From Actinomortierella ambigua (Eukaryota > Mortierellomycota > Mortierellomycetes > Mortierellales > Mortierellaceae): a DNA stretch of 20,677 nucleotides. Each line of letters starts with the position of its first letter. Within the stretch, counting starts at the first letter, position 1. A program made the position numbers and the translations under genes. Positions 1 to 8,200 of this stretch are shown here, piece by piece. The DNA lies in assembly GCA_016098155.1 (NCBI GenBank), contig JAAAJB010000413.1, forward strand, positions 1 to 20,677, written 5' to 3'. The notes below the pieces were generated by a model that saw only the letters and a program-made list of their open reading frames with translations, did no database searches and was not told the origin of the DNA.

Positions 1-540
1 GCCCCCGAGAGGCACCAGTGCGTTTCAAACGCGTATTGTCTCCTACCAGAGAACAATGGAGCACCACACGAGATAGGGGACACGTAGATCCCAACAGCAG
101 ACAAGAGGAAGACAATCTCTTCTGCCCGTCGATGTGAAGATTTGTTGCAATGGCAGAAGGCAACAGGTGAAAGGGGAATGACTTTGAGATAGCTCCCAAA
201 GACAGCTCTCAATGAAAACTGCTGGCCCCCACCGCCTTGGGTATTGCCTCAACACGGATGGTGGCAACTGTGTGGTGAACATCAGCCGCCCTGTCGCCAC
301 CGTCGAGGAGGGCCTTGGCTTCCCACCCCCTTTCCCTGTAAGCCATTTCTTCACAGGGGTACGAACCCACCAAAGGGTTATGCACGGACACCCCCTACCC
401 CAGTGGCTCTTCACGTGAAGCATCTGACCAAATATTATAGGCGGGTGTTATCCCATCTCAAGTCAACATCCCATAACCACGCTACCCAAGCTAAGAATCC
501 GCACCACAGTCCGGGAATAGGTCCGGCAGTCCTGCTAGAT
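1..540. other. Unassigned segment, no supported gene
   Basis: I recognise no gene here. Open frames exist on the minus strand (about 391-209 and 423-43) and the plus strand, but none has recognisable domains, and the overlapping frames look like chance in GC-balanced sequence. The text is not low-complexity and contains short local palindromes such as GCGTTTCAAACGC near 20-32. That would fit an unknown repeat, a structured RNA or a decayed mobile element. It does not match rRNA or tRNA motifs that I can recall. Confidence 0.4.
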
Positions 541-1188
541 TAAAGAAAGGAGGGCCAAGGGAAGAGACCTCCAAGGTGTGAGAACTCTTTGAAGAAGGAT
601 GGCTGTGGAGAGAGGCAGAGAAGAGTTTCTGCGTTCAACTTATATCCTGAGGTTTGAGTGTTGAATCTTGAGTGCCAATAAAAGAGAGGAAGGAAAGAAA
701 GAAAGAGGGGGAGTAACAGAAAAAAAGGAATGGAGGAGGTGAGCAATGGAGGAGGAAGGACGGAATGGTGGAATGGTGGTGGAGACGAACAAGAGGTGGT
801 GTGGACTTCATGTGGACGAGCGCGAGCGAAAACAACCCTTTGTCCTCTTCCGCTCGATGCTTCTCGATAACAGTCCTTTGTCCTCCTCTTCTCGATGTTT
901 CTCGATACTGGAGGAGCGGGCAGCAAACAATTGGCAAATCGCCAGTCAGCGAATAAGAATGTCTACTGATGCATGAACGAGCAGGACGGGACGGACTGAA
1001 TAACGTGTTTTTATTAGGATTGAATAGGCTTTATCGTCACGAGTAGGTGAGTGCCTTCGGTCATCGACGAGACAGAGAGAGAGAGAGGAAAGAGGAAAGA
1101 GCAACGAGGGAAGCATCAAAGCGAATGACGAAAGTTGTACACAGAGCGTCTTCACAGAAAGGGAAAACGACTAAGGGGACAGAAAATG
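541..1188. other. Intergenic, purine-rich then mixed sequence
   Basis: No gene supported. Positions 670-790 are strongly purine-rich on the plus strand (runs of GA, GGA and GGT). A short tandem duplication lies at 837-911. Around 1068-1110 there is a GAGA-rich stretch. Reading frames through this stretch are compositionally biased and not protein-like. Confidence 0.5.
837..911. repeat. Two-copy imperfect tandem repeat, unit about 38 bp
   Basis: Unit 1 (837-874) and unit 2 (875-911) both begin CCTTTGTCCTC and continue through a TCTCGATG / TTCTCGATA motif. They differ by a few substitutions and small indels. No function is suggested. Confidence 0.7.
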
Positions 1189-1310
1189 GCGGGAAACGAC
1201 AGAAAAGGGTGGGAAAGAGTGTTGTGAGGGACAAACACAGTACAGCCAAGGGCTCAACGCGTGTGCTTGTATCTCGCCTCGTAGGAATATGCGGCGAGTT
1301 TGACAACATT
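1189..1310 (+). repeat. Truncated third copy of the arm terminus, inverted to its neighbour
   Basis: This segment matches, in direct orientation, the outer part of the right arm (about 4720-4853). Both contain GTGAGGGACAAA, an ACAGCC..GGGCTCAA block and GCGGCGAGTTTGACAACATT. It is therefore inverted relative to the adjacent left arm (1356-1475), giving a local hairpin-like arrangement with a spacer of about 45 bp. Similarity stops abruptly after ACATTC at 1310, where the left arm begins. Confidence 0.8.
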
Positions 1311-2265
1311 CTATAGCCCTTCTCTGGCATCGGATGGGTGCTCCTCATCGCGCTGAATGTTGTCAAACTCGCCGCATGTTCCTAGTACGCGTACGAGGAG
1401 AGATACAGCCACGCGCATTGAGCCCTTGGCTGTGTTGTGTTTTGTCCCTCACACCCTATGCCATCCCCGTTTTTGGGTTTTTGCACCCCTTATTGGCTTA
1501 CACGGTGAAATAGTGACATTCTGTCCAGCCTACTTCTTCTTGCCTCTTTCCGTCTCTTGCTTCTTTCCTCCATCCTCCTCACCACGCGTTCAACACTTAA
1601 ACGCCACGCCCCACACTCTCCCGCACTGCCTACCTCGAAACAACCATGAGTTCCACTATCTTTACCCCATGTAAGTCCCAAGTCCTGAGCCCTGGGTCCG
1701 AAGTGACTGAGAACAATGCATTGTCCATTTGCTGCGTGTCAGAAATGGACAACCTGAATGCCAGGAAATGAGTAGAATGAGTACCAAATGAGTGTTCACC
1801 ATTGGGAATACCTTCTCTCTCTTCCTTATTTTATTGCTCAACGCGTTTCGCATTTCGCGTGTTCGTCTTACGAATTTGTGCAAGCTTCACGTAAGCTAAT
1901 TCTGCCCTGTACTCTTCGTTGCTCACATCACAAACGCCACTACAGCTGTCGCCACAGCCCCACACAGACTCCACCTCCATCATTAACGGGGACGACAACA
2001 ACAACAGCACCAGACATCGCTGCAGCTACAACAGCTACAACATCCACAACATCATCGACCGACTATGCGCACGAAAAGCAAAGCATAAGCGAGAAGAGCT
2101 GCAGCCTCGTCTCGAGCTACAGCGCCAGCATCATCACCAGCTGCAGAATCATAGAAGGCGCCAGAAGCATCGGTGATCGTCAAACTTGTAGCTAATCAAC
2201 ATTGACAAAGCTTGACGATCACCAAAGCAGCGATCGCACCAGCCCCACCAGCAGGTCACACAAGC
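1306..2265 (+). repeat. Left arm of a large imperfect inverted repeat
   Basis: The left arm aligns along its length to the reverse complement of 3915-4903. Shared landmarks, in order, are CTCCTCATCGCGCTGAATG, TACGCGTACGAGGA, GAAATAG.GACATTCTGTCC, CTCGAAACAACCATGAG, GTCAGAAATGGACAACCTG, AATGAGTACCAAATGAGTG, CTCGAGCTACAGCGCCAGC and GTAGCTAATCAACATTGAC. Differences are scattered substitutions plus indels: the left arm lacks about 35 bp present on the right near 1460, and a short stretch near 1980. Beyond about 2265 similarity becomes patchy in Gln-codon-rich repeats. The arms carry promoter, first exon and first intron of a decayed gene (see the pseudogene entries). Confidence 0.9.
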
Positions 2266-2830
2266 CTTGCAACTCTAGCAGCAGGCTGTACAAGCCCAGC
2301 ACCATCAGCAGCAGGCTGTACAAGCCCAACACCATCAGCAGTAGGCTGCACAAGCGATGCTACTTCAGCAGCAGGCCCAACAGGCCCAGCAAGCGCTGCT
2401 GCACCATCAGCCCCATCGGCCCCAGCTCCAGCACCCCCAGCAGTTGCAGCAACTGTTGCTACCGGCCAATGCACATAGGCAACGAGAAAGTCATCGCCAA
2501 TGGCTGCGAAGGCGAAAGCTGGTACACAAGCATCAGAAGCAGCAGCTCCAACTGGAGCTGAAGCAGCAATACCGTGGACAGCAACAGCACAGACATAAGA
2601 AGCGAGGTCGCGTTTCACATACGTTCAAACTTCAACACCAAGGACGACAACAACAAGAAGAATTACAATAGCAACAACTACGGCAGCGACAGCTACAACA
2701 TAAAGAACATCATCGCCAGCTGGGGCGACGAAAGGAAGTACACAGGAAAGCGAAGGCGCTGCTTCGCCTCCAGTTACGAGAGCAACATGACCAGCCACGA
2801 AGCCACAGGAGGCGCCATAAGCCTCGCAGA
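1646..2830 (+). pseudogene. Decayed Gln/His/Arg- and Ala/Thr-rich spliced gene, left copy
   Basis: Not recognised as a known family. A candidate first exon starts at ATG 1646 (M-S-S-T-I-F-T-P) and ends at 1670, before a GTAAGT whose preceding base is mutated compared with the right copy. Downstream, around 1930-2830, one frame is strongly enriched in Gln, His, Arg and Leu, with phrases such as QQQAQQAQQALLHHQPH and QKQQLQLELKQQ. That frame is interrupted by a TGA near 2174, several nonsense codons around 2185-2215, and TAG codons at positions where CAG is expected. A neighbouring frame is Ala/Thr/Pro-rich. The reading ends at TAG around 2828 with AATAAA at 2858. The composition resembles a Gln-rich low-complexity nuclear protein, but no domain supports a function. 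Confidence 0.55.
2172..2223. repeat. Hairpin (16-bp stem, one mismatch), left arm
   Basis: GGTGATCGTCAAACTT (2172-2187) is the reverse complement of AAGCTTGACGATCACC (2208-2223) apart from one position, with a 20-nt loop. The same structure occurs in the opposite arm, so it predates the duplication. Confidence 0.8.
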
Positions 2831-2857
2831 TAGTTGCGCATGCATTCAATATGACGA

Positions 2858-2863
2858 AATAAA
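2858..2863 (+). promoter_or_regulatory. Possible poly(A) signal AATAAA
   Basis: AATAAA lies about 30 bp after the terminal TAG of the left Gln-rich pseudogene. This is the expected place for a 3' processing signal. Confidence 0.35.
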
Positions 2864-2879
2864 GCGTAGTTTAGTTAGT

Positions 2880-3600
2880 TCAGTAACCATCCTGCCACTT
2901 TAAAATAGAGCAGCAGACACCTTGGTCTTGTGTGTAGGCCAACACCCGATATTATATTGTGCATTTTACGTGCTACTGATGCTTCATTTTGACTTGCAGC
3001 TCCGTCGACAACGCCATCATCACCATGATGGATGTGTGCCTGAGTGTGAGCGTGCCGCTATATATGTGTGAGCGTGGGATGAACCACTGGAAAAATCACA
3101 CGTGTCCCTCTTGGTGCCCTTCATGTACTACCTATCACTCTTGTCAACGCGTTGACTCGAGCAGGAGGGGTAACACAAGAGGTATGTCTGTTGGTTTCAT
3201 AGGGGAAAGCAAAACACGCAAGGCCATGCATAACCACCCTTGGATACCACAGCAGGAGTGAAAGAAAAGAAAACAAAAGATGCTGTCCTTGCGATAAATC
3301 ATAGAACAACGTGCTTAATCTCAACGGATCGTAGCAACAAGGCTACTCTACCACTTACAACCCCATGTTTAATTAAGATCGTATGCAATGGAACTATCTC
3401 AATATCTGAAATTAACATGTGCAGGAATACAGGTGGTCTTTTCGCTACCTGTGCGACCCTGACAAGTATGATTGTGGTGCCGAAGCGCTATACGTATTCA
3501 ACTAAGTATCGGAAAAGGCAATAGACGTCGCGTTCTAGCGCGGATTCTAACTTCGAGTAGGGCCGAATTGTCAACTGGTAACATGAGAATCTGAGGTCCA
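2880..3600. other. Unique centre between the inverted gene copies, no gene seen
   Basis: This stretch separates the tail-to-tail copies and shows no clear inverted homology between its halves. Open frames near 2989-3261 and 3240-3524 are short and lack motifs. It holds a 14-bp palindrome at 3143-3156 and a low-GC stretch from about 3280 to 3510. I checked the 3530-3600 stretch for a tRNA fold and could not make one. Confidence 0.4.
3143..3156. repeat. 14-bp perfect palindrome around ACGCGT
   Basis: GTCAACGCGTTGAC is its own reverse complement. It sits near the middle of the inverted-repeat province and contains the ACGCGT hexamer that recurs through 1-4903. Confidence 0.7.
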
Positions 3601-4531
3601 TCCTACTCGTGATTGCTGGGTTTGTAAGGCCTGTTGCTGGAGGTGCGAGGCTTGATGGGCCTGCTGCTGAGGGTGCGGAGCGTGTGGCGCCTGCTGCTGG
3701 AGTTGCAAGGCCTGCAGGGCCTATTGCTGATCGTGCTGGTCTTGCGGCCTGCTGCTTGGCCTGGTGCTGGGCTTGCTGCTGTTGGGCTAGCTGCTGTCGG
3801 GCTTGCTGCTGCGAATTCTGTAACGCGTAGAAGAGCTGCTGCTCGGCCTGCTGTTGCGCTAGCTGCTGGGCTTGCGTCTGAGCTTGGTGTTGTTGGGCTT
3901 GCTGCTGTTGTGCTAGCTGTTGGTGGAGCTGGTGCGATTGCTGCTTCGGTGATCGTTAAGCTTTGTCAATGTTGATTAGCTACAAGTTTGACGATCACCG
4001 ATGCTTCTGGCGCCTTCTATGATTCTGCAGCTGGTGATGATGCTGGCGCTGTAGCTCGAGACGAGGCTGCAGCTTTTCTCGCTTATGTTTTGCTTTTCGT
4101 ACGCGTAGTTGGTCGATGATGTTGTGGATGTTGCAGCTGCAGCGATGTCTGGTGCTGTTGTTGTTGTTGCTCCTGATGTTGCTCCTACTGACGCCGTCGT
4201 AGACGGAGTCTGTGTGGGGCTGTGGCGACAGTTGTAGTGGCGTTTGTGATGTGAGCAACGAAGAAATACAGAACAGAATGAGCTTACGTGAATTTTGAAC
4301 AAATTCGTAGTGCGAACAGCGAAATGCGAGACGCGTTGAGCAATAAAATAGGGAAGAGAGAGAAGGCATTCCCAATGGCGAACACTCATTTGGTACTCAT
4401 TCTACTCATTTCCTGGCATTCAGGTTGTCCATTTCTGACACGCAGCAAATGGGCAATGCATTGTTCTCGGCCACTTCGGACCCAGGACTCAGGACTTGGG
4501 ACTTACCTGGGCTAGAGATAGTGGAACTCAT
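3600..4531 (-). pseudogene. Decayed Gln-rich spliced gene, right copy
   Basis: The inverted partner of the left copy. Candidate exon 1 spans 4531-4507 (M-S-S-T-I-S-S-P) and ends at a canonical CAG|GTAAGT donor. The inner part (about 3947-3755) reads as an open Gln-rich stretch including LAQQQAEQQLFYALQNS and ARQQLAQQQQAQHQAKQQA, then loses frame and meets a TAG near 3725-3720. Between the arm hairpin and exon 1 there are stops in all Gln-frame continuations, so I call it a pseudogene rather than a gene. The 3' end present in the left copy (2400-2830) is absent, so this copy is truncated towards the centre. Function unknown. Confidence 0.5.
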
Positions 4532-4903
4532 GGTTGTTTCGAGGTAGGCAATGCGGGAGAGTATGGAGCGTGGCGTTTAAGTGTTGAGCGCGTGGTGAGG
4601 AGGATGGAGGAAAGAAGCAAGAGACGGAAAGAAGCAAGAAGAAGTAGGCTGGACAGAATGTCTCTATTTCACCGTGTAAGGCAATAAGGGGTGCAAAAAT
4701 CCAAAAACGGAATGACATAGGCGGGAAGGGGCGACAAGAGGTGGAGGGAAAAGGGTGTGAGGGACAAATCACAACACAGCCAGGGCTCAATGCGCGTAGC
4801 TGTACCCTTCCTCGTACGCGTACTAGGAACATGCGGCGAGTTTGACAACATTCAGCGCGATGAGGAGCACCCACATCCGGTGCCAGAGAAAGGCCAGAGA
4901 ATG
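3915..4903 (-). repeat. Right arm of a large imperfect inverted repeat
   Basis: Reverse-complement partner of 1306-2265. The right arm looks the less damaged copy: it keeps a perfect CAG|GTAAGT splice donor at 4509-4502 where the left reads CAT|GTAAGT, and it retains a stretch near 4700-4740 lost from the left. Its outer boundary is near 4903. There the left sequence CATTCTATAGCC corresponds to CATTCTCTGGCC on the minus strand, and further out the flanks are unrelated. Confidence 0.9.
3948..3999. repeat. Hairpin, right-arm counterpart
   Basis: GGTGATCGTTAAGCTT (3948-3963) pairs with AAGTTTGACGATCACC (3984-3999) with two mismatches. It is the equivalent of the 2172-2223 hairpin in inverted orientation. 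Confidence 0.75.
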
Positions 4904-5295
4904 ACCAACAGCGCCATGGAGCAGGCTTGAAGTATTTACTCCATGGAGTAAAGTTTCCATGGTGTCTGCGCAGGTACCCGGTGGTCACGAATTTTCAGCA
5001 CGGATTGTGCGTCCTCGTGTCCTTACCTTTGGGGCACAAGGCTGTGTCTTTTAGGAAACACAATGCCGCGCATTCGAAATCTCTAAAGTACACAACCTGA
5101 GTACTTCAAGCAATCAGTATGATTTAGCAGACTACTCCGTCCGTGAATGAGTATTGTGTGAAAGTGGGCGAAGCTTTGTATATCCTTCATTTGTTTGTGT
5201 TGTATGTGTTGTGTGTGTTTGTGCATGTATGTGCATGTGCTAGTCTGTATATTCGGCGAGGGAGGGGATAGAAAGAAAGAAAAATAGAGGTGCAT
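4904..5295. other. Intergenic region, 3' side of RAB3GAP1
   Basis: No gene seen. It contains an 18-bp perfect palindrome (4935-4952), three CCATGG sites within about 45 bp (4914-4960), and a GT-rich stretch at about 5190-5250 that may form part of the 3' untranslated region of the minus-strand RAB3GAP1 gene. Confidence 0.5.
4935..4952. repeat. 18-bp perfect palindrome
   Basis: TTTACTCCATGGAGTAAA equals its own reverse complement. It lies just outside the right arm of the inverted repeat. Confidence 0.75.
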
Positions 5296-8200
5296 CTACA
5301 TGAACATGCCATCCTTCGCCACGGCTTCGACCAGTCGCGCCTCTGATTCCCTGAAGCAGGCATACATCCGACGCTGCAGCGGCCGCGAATGCCATCCCGT
5401 GACCTCGGGTGAGGATACCTTGGACGAATACGGATCAAATGTCTCGAGCACAAACTCGCGTGTCGTCGGCTGTGGGAACGAGCTCGTTACCGATCCTCCA
5501 ATGGAAAACAAGTCATACACACTCTCTCGCTCCGGTCCATCTTCCACCACACACTCTGCCTCATCCAATAACCGCTCCACGAGGCTGTATTGTTCAGGGA
5601 ACTAGTAAAAGCAACCACACGAAAAAAAACTTCGCATTAGTTTCCTTGAGAACAAAAAAAAAGCACCGGCTTTTTTTTTGTTTTGAATTGCACCAATAGT
5701 CAACCATCCCTAACCCAATCTACTCCCCCCCCCCGTTCTCTTTCAAGTACAGTACCTTCCGAGCAAGAGAAATCGCTCGCCCCATAAGGATCTCGACATG
5801 TAAAAACTGCTCGATCAGCTCGTCGAGGTGTTTGTCCTCGCTTGTCGCCGCCAATTCGTTCCACCCAAACTCGGTCAGGGCCTGCGCCAGGTCTCGCAGT
5901 TTCTCAGCTACTTGGCGAACATGGGATGCCACTGGGTGAGACACAAGCGTGTCGTATGCGATCAAACAGATCGATGGTAGCAGTCTACAATTTCAAGATA
6001 GGAAAAAAATAGAAGAAAGCATAAAAGGGATAGAGATGGAAGAGTTAATGGAATATCATCGCGCAAATGAGAGGCAAAGAGTCTCGTGGTATTTTGTGGC
6101 GCTGAACAGGAGGGACGAGGCCATACTGGACAAAGAGCTGATTGGCTGACAGGCTGTCCAGGTAGAAGAGGGCCTTGGCGGCCTCTTGGTTGTGGTTAAA
6201 TAATAAAGTCTGCCTATTTGCTGGGATGCGCTTCGCGGACTAAATTGTTTGAGACGAAGAAAAATCACGCATCAGTATCAAATCTGAGGCTCCCAAGGTC
6301 CATATTATCCGTCAAGATATTGATGCCCTCGACTCGACAGCTTACCGCCCATAGCTCCTGCCAATAGTTGCCACTGTCTGCCATTCGTGCACTCATCTTG
6401 TTCTCCGCCTCATCCCAGTCCTTGGGCGAGTGCCACCGGATGAAGTCACCCAGTACACAGCCAGGGTTGGCAGCCTTGAAGGCCTCCATGTCAGACACGA
6501 GCTGTGACGACTGGATCTTCGCGCGAGTCTTGGCACCATCCGACGAGGATCCCAGCGTCTCAAACAGCTCCTCCTGTTGCTGGATCATATCCTCTGTCAT
6601 GAAACCATATTCCTAAATCGACGAAATGATCCCAAAAAGTGAGAAAGTGATACTCCCATTGCCTGGTGTCCCTTTCCTACCTATCGTCCAATCGATCGTG
6701 ACCCTCTTTTTTTTTCTTTGTAGTTACCTGCAGCTTGGGCACCATCATAGGAGCTCCAGTCTCCAGCAGCTTAAGATCCTTGAACGGCTCCAGAGCTCCT
6801 TCGCGGGCCTCGGGGTCCTTCACCTCGCGAGGGTCAGGGATGGCCGATGTTCCCGTGCCTGTATCGTCTCCACCGCCGCTACAAGCCGTAGGAGGGTTGG
6901 CTGAAGATGGGACTAACACTGTCGATTGCGACTCGGCACTCGACGAATACTTGAGCTGAACAAACGAGTCATCGACTGTTGACGGCGATCGATGTTGACG
7001 TGGTGGATGGAGGTGTTGTGACGAATGCTGTTGCTGTTGCTGCTGTTGCTGCTGACGCGAGGAAGATGATGAGGAGGTCGGGGAAGGGAGGTCACCTCCA
7101 GCTTCCATGGAATCGAAAAACATCTCCTCCCCTTCTCCCTCCTCTTCTTCCTCTCCATACTGCTCTAGCGTCGATCCATCATCGGCACGTCGACTTCTCC
7201 GGCTTCGTCCACTGCTGCCTCTCCGGACTGGGATTGGCGCCACTGTCGTCGTTGTCGTCGTCGTCGATGTGTTCAGTGGCGGGGATGACATGCGCGATAC
7301 GGCAGCCGACAGGGATCCAGTCCTCTCGTTGCCAACATTGCCACCACCGGCATACGATGAGAGCACTTCACTCCCCTTGTTCCGAGCAGTTTCGAGAAGC
7401 CGCTTCGCCATCGGTACCACGTCTGCTGACCGGGGACGTGACATTTCAGAAAGTCCTTGTAGCAAGCTGTGCAACTGTCCTCCTCCTCCTCCGCCACCTC
7501 CTTGACTTTGATTGTTGTAGGGATCTGACAAGGCCATTGCAGATGAGCCAGCCGTGTTCTTCGAGAGTGGGAACTGAGAGCGTCGATTCAACGGAATGAC
7601 ATGCGATGGCGAGTCCTTATCCATCTCCCGTTGTCGTGCAATACAGCAGTTGAGCATCGAGATCTTTTGATGTAACAAGCTGAAGCGCATGTCGATCGAC
7701 ATGATGCGCTTGGCCTTCTTTTTCTTCTTCATCTTGGCCGATTTTTGATCCGTTTCATTCTTGCCTGTGTTCAGGTCACTGCCCGCTGGTGTCTTTTCAG
7801 GATCCTGCTGCTGGGTCTCGCCTCGCTCCTCCTTGCCCATTTTAGCCTCCTCCTCCTCCCTCTCCTTAACCTCTTCTTCTTCCTCTTCCTCCTCCTCCTC
7901 AACATCATTATGCTGATACATGTCGACCAATGGGACCAGCTCGCTATTCTCCCAATGCAGATAAAACTGCTTCAGGATCTCTGACCAGAGCACCTTGAGG
8001 AATCCCATGATCGACGTCGCATACGAAATGTCAGAGTTGGGCGAGATCACACCCACCAGGTACTGTAACATCCGCCACAAGAACGAGTCCACGGGGACTG
8101 TTGTCCCATGTCGGAAGTGCATCCCCAGCTCGGACGCTGAAATCAATCGTGTCCGGTTCTCGCGGCTCCGCAACACCGCTGAAGTGATTCGCTCACGCTT

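Noticed and set aside
43..423. 126-codon open frame on the minus strand, with an overlapping 60-codon frame
   Set aside because: No domain or bias towards one frame; Trp/Pro/Cys-rich translation looks like chance. I left the segment unassigned.
2202..2860. Gln-to-TAG genetic code reassignment in the Gln-rich frame
   Set aside because: Two well-supported genes in the window stop at TAG, and other stop types plus frameshifts also break the repeat gene.
3530..3600. Possible tRNA or tRNA-derived element (CAACTGGTAACATG resembles a D-arm)
   Set aside because: No matching acceptor stem, anticodon stem or TTCRANNC B box at the right spacing on either strand.
1306..4903. Classical cut-and-paste transposon with terminal inverted repeats
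   Set aside because: No transposase-like frame in the core and no convincing target-site duplication; the arms look like gene sequence.
5705..5720. Telomere-like CCCTAACCC
   Set aside because: A single unit inside RAB3GAP1 intron 5, with no tandem array.
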